From: Actinomyces sp. S6-Spd3
Lineage (GTDB): Bacteria; Actinomycetota; Actinomycetes; Actinomycetales; Actinomycetaceae
Assembly (NCBI RefSeq): GCF_000758755.1
Contig: NZ_JRMV01000276.1
Location: 119,910-183,909 of the forward strand
DNA: 64,000 nucleotides
Direction: 5' to 3'
Numbering within the stretch: position 1 is the first letter of the stretch; each line of letters begins with the position of its first letter. Below, piece after piece: positions 8,764 to 17,230 of this stretch. Both the position numbers and the translations under genes were made by a program. The notes under the pieces are model-generated. The model was not told the DNA's origin, did not search any database, and saw only the letters and a list, made by a program, of their open reading frames with translations.

Positions 8764-9636
8764 ATGCCGCATGACAACAGTCCGCATCCCGCTTCGATCA
8801 ACCGAGATTCCAAAGACTACTGGAACAAACGTGCGGCGACTTTCACCCGTTACGCGACCGAGGACTACGAACTCTGGCTCATGGACTTACTCTCCCCCGC
8901 GATGGGCGAGACGATCTTGGACATGGGCTGCGCGACGGGCACACTTGCGCTTCCCCTTGCGAGGGCCGGCCACCACGTCCACGCCTGCGACTTTGCCGAG
9001 GCCATGCTGGCTATCCTCGATCAGCGCGCCACCGCCGAGAATCTTCCTATTACCTCGCATCTGCTTGCCTGGGATGAGGACTGGAGTCTGGCCGGTTTGG
9101 GAGAGAACAGCGTCGACTGCGCTTTCGCTTCACGCTCCCTGATGAGCGATCACACTCTCAGCCGCATCTCAAAGCTTGACGCCACAGCGAGAGTCAAAGC
9201 CGCCGTAGTCGTCCCGAATAGCCTTCCGCCATCGTCGGATCCCAGGCTCTTGACCTACCTGGGTCGCAAAGCGAAGCGCCCCAGTACCGTCCCCGAGGTC
9301 TTGCGCGCGCTGCGTTACCTCGGCCGCATTCCAGTCACTGCAACGATGAATACCTATCGACCGATGCGCTTCAATTCCTTTGACGAGGCCAGGGCTGACC
9401 TGCGTCGTTTGGCACGCCCTGAGCCTTTCACTGCGCGTGAGCAACGTTTGTTCGATGCCTATGCACGCGATCATTTCATTGAGGTTCCAGCAGTGCAGAC
9501 TAAGAGCGATCTTCCTGACGATCACAGCGATTCTCCTCAAACACATTCACCCCAGACACAGTGGGTTTTGAATTACCCACTCCCCGTTGTCTGGACGTTC
9601 ATTGGCTGGCGCACGAACGGAAGCGAGTGGGAGTAA
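8764..9636 (+). CDS. Class I SAM-dependent methyltransferase
   Basis: A 290-residue protein with a Rossmann methyltransferase domain. Motif I reads LDMGCATGTLALPLA (about residues 57-71) and the acidic end of strand two is in HVHACDFAEAML. The region after residue 140 diverges from common families and carries no second recognisable domain. The substrate, whether small molecule, RNA or protein, cannot be inferred. The gene stands alone between divergent ltaE and the convergent glycosylase gene. Confidence 0.82.
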   Translation: MPHDNSPHPASINRDSKDYWNKRAATFTRYATEDYELWLMDLLSPAMGETILDMGCATGTLALPLARAGHHVHACDFAEAMLAILDQRATAENLPITSHLLAWDEDWSLAGLGENSVDCAFASRSLMSDHTLSRISKLDATARVKAAVVVPNSLPPSSDPRLLTYLGRKAKRPSTVPEVLRALRYLGRIPVTATMNTYRPMRFNSFDEARADLRRLARPEPFTAREQRLFDAYARDHFIEVPAVQTKSDLPDDHSDSPQTHSPQTQWVLNYPLPVVWTFIGWRTNGSEWE

Positions 9637-9652
9637 AAATCGTGGATAAAGA

Positions 9653-9684
9653 TTTCCCCAAAGACACCACTGCCTTCGGGGAAA
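9653..9684. terminator. Hairpin between convergent genes
   Basis: TTTCCCC-A-AAG at 9653-9663 pairs with CTT-C-GGGGAAA at 9674-9684, with one mismatch and a 10-nt loop. It lies between the convergent methyltransferase and glycosylase genes. The T-tract is weak on both strands. Confidence 0.45.
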
Positions 9685-9702
9685 CAGAACTCGCTAAGAA
9701 AG

Positions 9703-10302
9703 TCACTTCATAATCTGCGCGACAAGCTCTTGCAGATCCGGAATGACGGTCTCGTTAAACCACGGGTTCTTCTTCATCCAGATTTGGTTACGAGGCGAGG
9801 GGTGCACGAGCGGGAAGAACTCGGGCAGGTAGTCGCGGTAGTCCTTGACGACCTGCGTGAGCGAGACCGAGGACTTGAGCTGCAGATAGCGCTTCGTCGC
9901 GTAGGAGCCGACCAGAATAGTGAGCTTCAGGTCAGGCATGAGCTCGAGCAGACGCGGGTGCCACTTGTCCGCGAAGCCTTTGCGCGGGGGCAGGTCACCG
10001 CTCTTTCCGGTGCCCGGGAAGTAGAAGTCCATGGGGACAATGGCCAGCTTCCCCGAGTTATAGAAGGTATCGCGATCGATCCCCATCCATTCGCGAAGAC
10101 GATCACCGCTTCGGTCGTTCCAGACGATTCCGCTTTCCTCGGCAACGCGGCCGGGAGCTTGGCCGACGATCATGATCCGACATTCGGGTCCAGCGAAGAA
10201 GAGTGGGTCGATACCGCGCTTTGTAAACGAGGCGTTTTCCGGATCCCTCCGAATTTCCTCTGCGATTGCTTTAAACCTCGGATCAGTAATCTCTGGAGTC
10301 AT
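9703..10302 (-). CDS. Uracil-DNA glycosylase family protein
   Basis: A 199-residue protein of the uracil-DNA glycosylase superfamily. The water-activating motif region is GQAPGRVAEESG (from residue 47) and the DNA-intercalation/His motif is VHPSPRN near 164-170. It has no four-cysteine Fe-S cluster, which separates it from classical family 4 enzymes; it resembles the short single-domain 'UDG-like' proteins common in Firmicutes and Actinobacteria. Located 60 bp downstream of tag on the same strand, so two base-excision enzymes may be co-expressed. Whether it removes uracil or another lesion is not certain. Confidence 0.82.
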   Translation of the reverse strand: MTPEITDPRFKAIAEEIRRDPENASFTKRGIDPLFFAGPECRIMIVGQAPGRVAEESGIVWNDRSGDRLREWMGIDRDTFYNSGKLAIVPMDFYFPGTGKSGDLPPRKGFADKWHPRLLELMPDLKLTILVGSYATKRYLQLKSSVSLTQVVKDYRDYLPEFFPLVHPSPRNQIWMKKNPWFNETVIPDLQELVAQIMK

Positions 10303-10362
10303 ATTTTCACTCTAGACCCGTTTCTATTCACCTGCAGCAGCCTCTATAAAAACTGGGCCCCT

Positions 10363-11043
10363 TTAATTCAACGGCCGCTTCCACGTTCCCAAGATGTCAG
10401 TGTTGACAATCCCGATCGCACTCATCAAAGCCAGTGCGGTCACCGGGCCAATGAAGACGAAGCCTCGACGTTTGAGCTGGGCTGAGAGAGCACGAGATTC
10501 TTCCGTTTGGGCGGGCACTTCCCCAGCATTTTTGGGCAGAGGATGCTGGCTAGGTTGATAGAGCCAGACGAGTTCGCCCAAGTGTCGCGGATAGGATTGC
10601 CGAGGCCGTAGCAGGTGCGCAAGCGGCGCCTCCCCCACACGCCCAGCGCGGTGCGCGTCAGCTTCGGCGGTTAGAGCACCGCGAAGCGCAATAACTGCCT
10701 GCGCGTTGGTAATTGCCGCCTCGATCTTCCGCTTATTTCGCACGATGCCCGCGTCCTGCATCAAGCGCTTGCGGTCTTGATCGCTGAAGGCAGCAACGGC
10801 CTCGGGAATGAAGGATGCGAAGGCAGTGCGGAAGGCTTCGCGTTTCTTGAGGATCGTTGACCACGAAAGGCCGGATTGAAAGCTCTCAAGGACGAGGCGT
10901 TCAAAGACGCCTTGCTCGGAAGTGACCGGACTTCCCCACTCGTTGTCGTAGTACTCGCGCAAGAGCGGGTCCGTAGCCGCCCAGGTCGGGCGGACACGGC
11001 CGTCTTCGCAGGCAACGAGGCCTTCAGGAAGAGTCACGGTCAT
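10363..11043 (-). CDS. tag: DNA-3-methyladenine glycosylase I
   Basis: A 226-residue Tag-family enzyme that excises 3-methyladenine. The N-terminus RPTWAATDPLLREYYDNEWG and the block FERLVLESFQSGLSWSTILKKREAFR are diagnostic. By eye alignment to E. coli Tag, the zinc-snap ligands appear lost: the first Cys is not present, HDNEWG is YDNEWG, and the C-terminal His and Cys positions read Asp and Thr in VNTDILGT. That suggests a zinc-independent variant. GAGGAG precedes the ATG, and the gene lies 18 bp behind the haem fusion gene, so it is likely in that operon. Confidence 0.9.
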   Translation of the reverse strand: MTVTLPEGLVACEDGRVRPTWAATDPLLREYYDNEWGSPVTSEQGVFERLVLESFQSGLSWSTILKKREAFRTAFASFIPEAVAAFSDQDRKRLMQDAGIVRNKRKIEAAITNAQAVIALRGALTAEADAHRAGRVGEAPLAHLLRPRQSYPRHLGELVWLYQPSQHPLPKNAGEVPAQTEESRALSAQLKRRGFVFIGPVTALALMSAIGIVNTDILGTWKRPLN

Positions 11044-11061
11044 CTCCTCAAGCGGTGCAGA

Positions 11062-11901
11062 TTACGCCCTCGGCTGGCGCTCTGCCCACTCCTGCAGGCT
11101 CACGCGGGGACCGGTGAAGAAGGGGGTGTCCTCGCGCACGTATAGACGAGCCTCGGTGTAGCGCTGGGCGTGCATGACGCCCTCAAGACGGTCCAGGCTG
11201 TCGGCCTCGAAAGCCAAAACCCACTCGTAGTCGGAGAATCCGAAGGCCGACAGGGTCGAGCCCTTGACATCGGGGTACTGCGAGAAGCCGTTCCGCCCGT
11301 GCTCGGCCATGATCCGCGAGCGCTCTTCGGGAGCCTTCAAGTACCAGTCGTAGGAGCGCACGAAGGGGTAGACCATCGCCCAATCACGCGGCGCAACCCC
11401 ACCAAAGCACGCAGGAATATGGCGCTTGTTGAACTCGGCGGGAGTGTGCAGACCCATGCAAGACCACACGGGCTCAAGGAACTTCCCCAGCGCGCTGGCA
11501 CGCAGGCGGTGGTAGGCGTCTTGCAAGACCTCGGGGTCATCATCAAGCCACCACACCATCAGGTCCGCCTCGGCGCGGAAGCCGGACACGTCATAGAAAC
11601 CGCGGATTTCTGCGCCCGCGCTCTTCACGTAGTCCAGGGATTCAGCAACAATATTGGCGCGCTCGCTATCATCAGCCGGCAAGAACTCGCCCAATGCAAA
11701 CACGGAATACAGCGCGTAGTGCTGCTTACCGTTGACCTGGTCCAAGTCAATATCGGTCCGGTCGCGCGGGTCAGGAACGTAGGAGTGCGCGGCATGGTGG
11801 TGCGGAGCATGCTCGGCAACGTGTTCGGGCGCAGGCTCAGAGTGAGCGCTATTTTCGGCATTTTCAGCGGACTGTGCCGCACGACGGTTCAAGAACGCCA
11901 T
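11062..11901 (-). CDS. Candidate internally initiated coproheme decarboxylase (ChdC/HemQ)
   Basis: Within the fusion gene, in frame, ATG at 11901-11899 is preceded by a perfect AGGAGG (complement of 11907-11912) at a 5-nt spacing. Initiation here would give a 279-residue protein starting MAFLNRRAAQ, i.e. a free decarboxylase with part of the linker. An SD this good inside a coding region and exactly between two catalytic domains is unlikely to be accidental. It may be a relic of the ancestral two-gene operon or may supply extra decarboxylase. This is inference from the sequence; no expression data were available. Confidence 0.5.
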   Translation of the reverse strand: MAFLNRRAAQSAENAENSAHSEPAPEHVAEHAPHHHAAHSYVPDPRDRTDIDLDQVNGKQHYALYSVFALGEFLPADDSERANIVAESLDYVKSAGAEIRGFYDVSGFRAEADLMVWWLDDDPEVLQDAYHRLRASALGKFLEPVWSCMGLHTPAEFNKRHIPACFGGVAPRDWAMVYPFVRSYDWYLKAPEERSRIMAEHGRNGFSQYPDVKGSTLSAFGFSDYEWVLAFEADSLDRLEGVMHAQRYTEARLYVREDTPFFTGPRVSLQEWAERQPRA

Positions 11902-13272
11902 TGATTCCTCCTGTTGTATGGCGGATTGACCGGCGACTCGAGCAGGGCCGTCGGAAGAAAGTGGAGCATGCGGGCTTGCATGTTGAGTGCCCGCTTCTGC
12001 AGAGTGCTCAGAATGCGCAGGCCGAGCCGGAGCCAAGCAGCAATCCTGGGGGCACACCGTATGGAAAGGCCCCGTACCCGTCACGGTTATGCGGAAGGGG
12101 TTTTCTCCCCTCGCTTGAGCCGCGCGTTCTTCCAACACGTCCACCAGCGATGAGACAAACGCGGGGTCCGTAGAGATGGTTTCCGCGCGCTGATACGCAA
12201 TCCCAAGCTCCGCAGCGGTTTCCTTCGCCTCGGTGTCCAGATCGTAGACAACCTCCATGTGGTCGCAGATAAAGCCGATCGGCACGACAACTACGCCGCT
12301 TGGCTTTCCACTTCCCGAGGCCTCGTTTCCTTCCGGCGTTCCCTGGCCTTCCGGGACGATCAGTTCGCGGAGGAAATCGTTGATGTCGGGCTCCAGCCAG
12401 CGTGCCTGCGGCGGGCCTGAACGCGAACAAAATGCTAGGTCGTACCCCAATTCCTCGCGTCCCAAGACCCGACGTACTTCCGGCATGATCGCTTGAATCA
12501 GTGCATGGTGCTGGGCCACGTAACTAATTTCGGAAGCGGGAGTACCTAGAGATGAGTTTTCTTCAACTTCAAGCTCTTCACTGGCCTCGGTAGCGGGGGA
12601 AGAAACAGTCGAAGGGAAGGGGAAGGGAGAGGACCCTTCTTCCATGCTCACGGGGATGGAGTGGGTGACGAAAATCAGTCGGATCCCGTTTGGATCAGCT
12701 CCACCCTCGACTAGGGCCGACCATGCGCGCCGGATCGAGGCAATTTCAGCACTGGCCATGCCGGGCGTCGAATAGTAGGGGCGTACCTTATCGACAATGA
12801 TGTCGGCGCTCGGGTTGTCCGCACTGTCCTCTGTGCCAAGGACGATACTCCCCCACTTTTCGCTGAGGGACTGCGCGGCCTCGGCAAGGTCTTCGCGGTA
12901 CTGACGGCACCCCGAATACGAGGCGTAGGCGGAGGTTGGCAGCACAAGGATCCGTCGCGCGCCGGCTTGGGCGAGCTCGTCTAGGCCCTCGGCGACGAAG
13001 GGATGCCAGTTGCGGTTTCCCCAGCCGACGGGGATGTCATATCCGCGACGTAAAAGCTCAGCGGATATGTCAGCGATCAGGCGTTGATTACAGGCATTAA
13101 TGGGTGAAACTCCGCCGAAACGCTCGTAGTGCTTCGAGACTTGGAGTAGGCGTTCGTCGGGGATTCCGCGGCCTCGCGTTGCGTTGCGCATGAAGGGGAG
13201 GACATCGTCCATGCCGTTGGGGCCACCGTAGGACAGCAGCATGATTGCGTCGTAGGGTTCCAATCCCGGCAC
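11062..13272 (-). CDS. Fused coproporphyrin ferrochelatase / coproheme decarboxylase
   Basis: A 736-residue fusion of the last two steps of the coproporphyrin-dependent haem pathway. Residues 1 to about 370 are coproporphyrin ferrochelatase (CpfC/HemH), with Cys122 in SYSGCRQY and the C-terminal cluster VCPQDCC, together resembling the [2Fe-2S] ligands of actinobacterial enzymes. A linker of roughly 130 residues follows, rich in Ala, Glu and His (including EHAPHHHAAH). From about 510 the chain is a chlorite-dismutase-fold coproheme decarboxylase (ChdC/HemQ), with VYPFVRSYDWYL carrying the expected catalytic Tyr. Such fusions are known in some actinobacteria. A strong internal start occurs in the linker (see 11062-11901). 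Confidence 0.92.
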   Translation of the reverse strand: MPGLEPYDAIMLLSYGGPNGMDDVLPFMRNATRGRGIPDERLLQVSKHYERFGGVSPINACNQRLIADISAELLRRGYDIPVGWGNRNWHPFVAEGLDELAQAGARRILVLPTSAYASYSGCRQYREDLAEAAQSLSEKWGSIVLGTEDSADNPSADIIVDKVRPYYSTPGMASAEIASIRRAWSALVEGGADPNGIRLIFVTHSIPVSMEEGSSPFPFPSTVSSPATEASEELEVEENSSLGTPASEISYVAQHHALIQAIMPEVRRVLGREELGYDLAFCSRSGPPQARWLEPDINDFLRELIVPEGQGTPEGNEASGSGKPSGVVVVPIGFICDHMEVVYDLDTEAKETAAELGIAYQRAETISTDPAFVSSLVDVLEERAAQARGENPFRITVTGTGPFHTVCPQDCCLAPARPAHSEHSAEAGTQHASPHAPLSSDGPARVAGQSAIQQEESMAFLNRRAAQSAENAENSAHSEPAPEHVAEHAPHHHAAHSYVPDPRDRTDIDLDQVNGKQHYALYSVFALGEFLPADDSERANIVAESLDYVKSAGAEIRGFYDVSGFRAEADLMVWWLDDDPEVLQDAYHRLRASALGKFLEPVWSCMGLHTPAEFNKRHIPACFGGVAPRDWAMVYPFVRSYDWYLKAPEERSRIMAEHGRNGFSQYPDVKGSTLSAFGFSDYEWVLAFEADSLDRLEGVMHAQRYTEARLYVREDTPFFTGPRVSLQEWAERQPRA

Positions 13273-13427
13273 TGTGAGGCCTCCTTCGTGGGTAACGTGG
13301 CAAGTTTAGGACTGCACGCCCGCCCTTCGCAGCGACAAAGTGTCAGAAAAACGCGAGATTGCGCCGTTTTTACAGGTGTACTGGCCAATCCGGGCACTGT
13401 AAAATATTCATGTTCTAAGGAGGATTC

Positions 13428-14570
13428 ATGGACAAACGCGATCGCTACCGCGGCGCACTCATTGGCGAGGCCGCCGGAGACGCCTTGGGCTATACCGTCG
13501 AGTTCCTCCGCGAACCACAAATTTTTCAGCGCTTCGGCCCCGCAGGCATTACCGATTACGTCCTTGATGAGCAGGGCGTTGCGCGTTTTTCTGACGATAC
13601 TCAGATGACCCTCTACACCGCGGAAGGCTTGCTTTTTGCGCATACCCGAGGGGCCTTGCGCGGCATTATGGCCTCGATCAGCTACTACATGTCCTTCATG
13701 TATCAGGACTGGTACCGGACGCAAACCGAGGATTTTAGCGAACGCACTCGCTGCGCTTGGGTCAGCGGGTTCCCCGAGCTTTTCGCGCGGCGAGCGCCCG
13801 GGACAACGTGCATGACGGCATGCGCCACTGGGGCTAATGGGACTCTTGAATCCCCAATCAACGATTCAAAGGGTTGTGGCGGGATCATGCGCGTTGCGCC
13901 GGTCGGCCTCTTTTACTCAAAGAGTTTTTCAAACATGACTCGCCACATGACCTACGCCGATATCCAGCTCCAGGGCGCGGAAATTGCGGCCCTCACTCAC
14001 GGCCATGAGCTGGGGTGGCTTCCCGCGGGAGCCTTCGCGCAGATTGTGTCGATGATCGTCCACGAGGATTCTCCCCTTCCCGAGGCCGTCGCCGCCGCGA
14101 GCGCAACCCTTTCCGAGGCATTCCCCAAGGCGCGGATGATTGGCGCTTTGCAAGAAATCATGGAACGCGCGCTTTCACTGGCTTCGTCTGGGCTCAGCGA
14201 CCTGGACGCGATCCACGAGCTTGGCGAGGGCTGGGTTGCGGAAGAAACCCTGGCGATCGGGGTCTTGTGTGCGCTGCGCCATCAGGGGGATTTCGCGGGA
14301 GCGATCGCCGCGGCCTCGAACCACAACGGCGATAGCGATTCAACCGCCGCGCTCGCGGGCACGATCATAGGTGCACAAATTGGTTACGAGGCAATTCCGC
14401 ATCGCTTCATTGAGCCGCTTGAACTGCACGAGGCCATTGTTGAAATTGCCGATGACCTATCGACCGGCTGCGGCCACCTCAGCGAGTTCGCACCCCTCGA
14501 CCGCGCGTGGGCACACAAGTACATCCACCACGACTACGTTCAGTGGAGGCGCGAGGGAAGCAAATACTGA
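13428..14570 (+). CDS. ADP-ribosylglycohydrolase family protein
   Basis: A 380-residue ARH/DraG-family hydrolase that removes ADP-ribose from proteins or small molecules, using two Mg ions. Signature elements appear in order: GEAAGDALGY at the N-terminus, FSDDTQMTLYTAEG (metal ligands), NDSKGCGGIMRVAPVGLFY, and HNGDSDSTAALAGTIIGA with the second metal-binding aspartates. The ATG is well supported by TAAGGAGG just upstream. It is divergent from the haem fusion gene. A sirtuin and a macrodomain protein lie 9-11 kb away, so several ADP-ribose enzymes are in this window. Confidence 0.92.
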   Translation: MDKRDRYRGALIGEAAGDALGYTVEFLREPQIFQRFGPAGITDYVLDEQGVARFSDDTQMTLYTAEGLLFAHTRGALRGIMASISYYMSFMYQDWYRTQTEDFSERTRCAWVSGFPELFARRAPGTTCMTACATGANGTLESPINDSKGCGGIMRVAPVGLFYSKSFSNMTRHMTYADIQLQGAEIAALTHGHELGWLPAGAFAQIVSMIVHEDSPLPEAVAAASATLSEAFPKARMIGALQEIMERALSLASSGLSDLDAIHELGEGWVAEETLAIGVLCALRHQGDFAGAIAAASNHNGDSDSTAALAGTIIGAQIGYEAIPHRFIEPLELHEAIVEIADDLSTGCGHLSEFAPLDRAWAHKYIHHDYVQWRREGSKY

Positions 14571-14711
14571 ACCCAAGCTGCGCAAGACCTAGCCTCGCTA
14601 CTTAAGACGACCTGCGCGGCACTCCCTGCCGACAGCGGCGCTCTCCCGACTCTGCCCGAGGCGAATGCAGACGGCGAGCCTTCTCTCGAGAGCTAGCCCC
14701 GGCCTCGGCAA

Positions 14712-15356
14712 TCAGTTCTTCGACTCGGCGACGCTTACGCTCACCTCGTAGTCTTTGGCCTCGTCGCCCAAGACTGCCTTGACGTGGCCGGTGACGATTT
14801 CGTCCAGACGCTTTTGTGCCTTCTCAAGCAGGCCGCGCTTCACGGCATCCTCGGATGCACGCTTCTCCTCGTTCGCAAGGAAACCGGTGACTTCATTGAC
14901 TTCGAGGCGGTTTGCCAAGCTAAAGGTCTGGTCGTAGGTCTTGACCGACGAGGGATCGATTTTGGTCGAGATCACCTGGGCTGCCGGCACGGTTACTTTA
15001 ATGACCTTCTTGCTCTCATCCCGTTCAACCTTGATCGCGCTGATGTCAGTAATGCCGGCTTTCACTTCACCTGAGTAGGTGATGAGGAATGACGCTCCTG
15101 TTCCGGGAACCTCCAGGCCAAAAATCTGCGTCCCCTGTTCGGAGTATTTGCCAACCTCAGTGAAGATGTAGGACTCAGTCGCAAGCTCCGCGATATCAGA
15201 GAAAGAGTTGGTGATGGTCGTAGTGTCGGTCGTGACCTTCTTGGAATTGAATCCCAAGAATCCCAGGTAGGGAGCCATTTTCATTCCACCGAGGAAGACT
15301 AGGGCAATAACGACAAGAGCACCCAGCACTCGAACTAAACCGCGAAGTTTCGCCAT
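14712..15356 (-). CDS. DUF4230 membrane-anchored protein
   Basis: A 214-residue protein with one N-terminal transmembrane helix (about residues 8-30) and an extracytoplasmic DUF4230 domain that begins with the typical SFSDIAELATESYIFTEVGKY. The C-terminal part is helical and charged. Family function is unknown. The upstream 155 bp to the YbjQ gene contains no gene. Confidence 0.82.
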   Translation of the reverse strand: MAKLRGLVRVLGALVVIALVFLGGMKMAPYLGFLGFNSKKVTTDTTTITNSFSDIAELATESYIFTEVGKYSEQGTQIFGLEVPGTGASFLITYSGEVKAGITDISAIKVERDESKKVIKVTVPAAQVISTKIDPSSVKTYDQTFSLANRLEVNEVTGFLANEEKRASEDAVKRGLLEKAQKRLDEIVTGHVKAVLGDEAKDYEVSVSVAESKN

Positions 15357-15511
15357 GACACAACCACCATTGCTTGTTGATACAGGATTGAATACTGTGC
15401 GATTTTACAGAGTTCCCCAAGGAGAAATCAAGGAAGTAGCAAGAATTATCCCCACACCTCGAGCCGCGAGATTGCGCCTGAAGTGCGGGGATTCTTAGTC
15501 AATAAATACGC

Positions 15512-15829
15512 TCAGACCTCAACAGCGGTGCCCGTGGCAATTGCTGCGAGCATTCCATTGTCAGCTCCGGCGGTGAAGTAGTCGACATGCACGCCGACGA
15601 CCGCGTTCGCGCCCATTGCCTTCGCGCGCTGGCACATCTCGTCGATCGCAGTTTTCGAGGCCTCGGACAGCTCCTCTTCATAGTTCGTGGCCCGGCCACC
15701 AAAGAGGTTCGACAAACCCGCGCCGATGTCCTTGAAGAAGTTCACACCCGAGATCGTCTCTCCGGAAACAATTCCGATGTAACGCTTAATGGGCGTTCCT
15801 TCAAGGGTTGGGGTCGTAACAGCAATCAT
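15512..15829 (-). CDS. YbjQ family protein (DUF74/UPF0145)
   Basis: A 105-residue single-domain protein of the YbjQ family, proposed to bind heavy metals and thought to form pentamers. The conserved [24 protein letters not shown] and [12 protein letters not shown] segments are present. The start at 15829 is set by AAGGAG seven bases upstream; longer in-frame extensions lack an RBS and family sequence. Length matches the family. Confidence 0.9.
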   Translation of the reverse strand: MIAVTTPTLEGTPIKRYIGIVSGETISGVNFFKDIGAGLSNLFGGRATNYEEELSEASKTAIDEMCQRAKAMGANAVVGVHVDYFTAGADNGMLAAIATGTAVEV

Positions 15830-15960
15830 GGCAACTCCTTTGTCCAGTTGGTGTCTCAATCCTATCCACCGGTAGCGAAGGCGCATTCGCAGTGCCACAC
15901 TCGCGGACCTAAAATCGACCATATGAGGTCAACACGCACGAGCTACACGGAACTTCACCG

Positions 15961-17007
15961 ATGAGCACTCCGACCTCACCCACCCCCGAAACCTCAGCGA
16001 GCCCGGCGCGACAGCTACGGCCTCGTGGCCGCAGGGGAACGATCGCGCTTGCCGTGGGCACTCTAGTGGCAGCAACCGGCCTGGTCAGCGCAGCAGGATA
16101 CGAGGCCTATCACGCCTCCGCACCCTCCCCCGCAGTTACCCACCACGAGAAGGCGGACGGGACAACGGTGATCATTCCCGCGGCCTCGGAGAATCCGATT
16201 CCCTTGCACGGGCGGATCGACACCGTGGATTATCAGCAGGAATACCAGGGCGTCACCTACAAGAAGCAGGCCTTGGTCTACGTTCCGGCAACATACGTAC
16301 AGGGAATACCTGCCAATATCGCGTACCTGACTCACGGGTGGATGAGTAGTGCGGAAGAGATGGCAGACGAGGTCTCGCCGGCCATTGATGACCTGGAGCG
16401 CAGCGGCACGGTCTCTCCAACAATCGTTGTTTTTGCAACGTACTACCCTGATCGCTCTTTCGTGAACGATGATTTTGAAACGGATTATCAGCTCAATCGC
16501 TTCTTTGCGACCAGTGAGATCAACACCTTGATTGACACAATCGAGTCGCGTTACTCTACCTACGCGGGCGGCGACACCACGGATGAATCCTTAAAAGCTA
16601 GTCGCGCGCACCGCGCTTTTGGCGGTTTTTCCATGGGCGGGATTACGACCTGGGATGTTTTCGCCCTGAACCCCGACTATTTCTACGGCTATATGCCGAT
16701 GGCCGGGGAGTCATGGATTGGCCGCGATCATGACGCACCCCTACCCCAGATTGCCGACGAAGTAACCTTGGGGGTGCGCAGCCGCGAGATGGGGCCGCAG
16801 GATTTCCGCATTATCGCCAGTGTCGGTTCAGATGATCCTGCTTTGGACGACATGAATCCGCAGCTCGATGAGTTTTACCGCAAGTATCCAACCCTGATGA
16901 CGCCTCAGAGCTTGCAGGTATGGATCGATGAGGACGGGACGCACTCTCTAGCCTCGGTTTCGCGCCAGCTCAGCCACGCTCTGCCGCTGCTTTTCCCGCG
17001 CCAGTAG
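15961..17007 (+). CDS. Secreted esterase, alpha/beta-hydrolase fold
   Basis: A 348-residue esterase of the putative-esterase (PF00756-like) group that includes feruloyl esterases and esterase D. Residues 1-25 are polar and end in Arg-rich RPRGRRG. A hydrophobic helix follows at about 27-47, so the protein is exported or membrane-anchored by an uncleaved signal. The nucleophile elbow is GFSMGG, followed by WDVFALNPDYFYGYMPMAG. The catalytic His is probably in the near-C-terminal GTHSL. Substrate could be a plant or cell-wall ester; not determined. Confidence 0.85.
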   Translation: MSTPTSPTPETSASPARQLRPRGRRGTIALAVGTLVAATGLVSAAGYEAYHASAPSPAVTHHEKADGTTVIIPAASENPIPLHGRIDTVDYQQEYQGVTYKKQALVYVPATYVQGIPANIAYLTHGWMSSAEEMADEVSPAIDDLERSGTVSPTIVVFATYYPDRSFVNDDFETDYQLNRFFATSEINTLIDTIESRYSTYAGGDTTDESLKASRAHRAFGGFSMGGITTWDVFALNPDYFYGYMPMAGESWIGRDHDAPLPQIADEVTLGVRSREMGPQDFRIIASVGSDDPALDDMNPQLDEFYRKYPTLMTPQSLQVWIDEDGTHSLASVSRQLSHALPLLFPRQ

Positions 17008-17109
17008 GCGCGATCGACACCAGCAGGCCGGATTGACACCACTTGGCGACATCGCATACCCCAAAAACCGCTCGTTCAAAGCTCCAACTGGTGTCAATGC
17101 CTCCAAACG
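17002..17109 (+). repeat. 108-bp dispersed repeat, copy 1
   Basis: This segment matches 19710-19817 at 94 of 108 positions with no gaps. It starts inside the last two codons of the esterase gene and continues into the intergenic region before the ABC exporter. It contains TTGACACC (17033) and a complementary GGTGTCAA (from 17090), so it can form a stem. The first 39 bp contain GGCGCG and GGCCGG modules in swapped order relative to copy 2. Confidence 0.85.
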
Positions 17110-17167
17110 CTGTCAGTGAGCCAGTAGGCTTTTCACTTCGGCTTTCAGGACCGCATTGCATCCATAA

Positions 17168-17214
17168 GTTAACAGTGTTAACCTCTATCTCGACACAAAG
17201 TTAACACTGTTAAC
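17168..17214 (+). promoter_or_regulatory. Two mirror-image 15-bp TetR-type operators
   Basis: GTTAACAGTGTTAAC at 17168-17182 and GTTAACACTGTTAAC at 17200-17214 are near-palindromes and reverse complements of each other. They lie 32 bp centre to centre, about three helical turns, directly upstream of the ABC exporter start. The TetR gene at 18923, last of the operon, is the natural candidate to bind here and autoregulate. Confidence 0.8.
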
Positions 17215-17230
17215 CGATGGGAGAATGACC

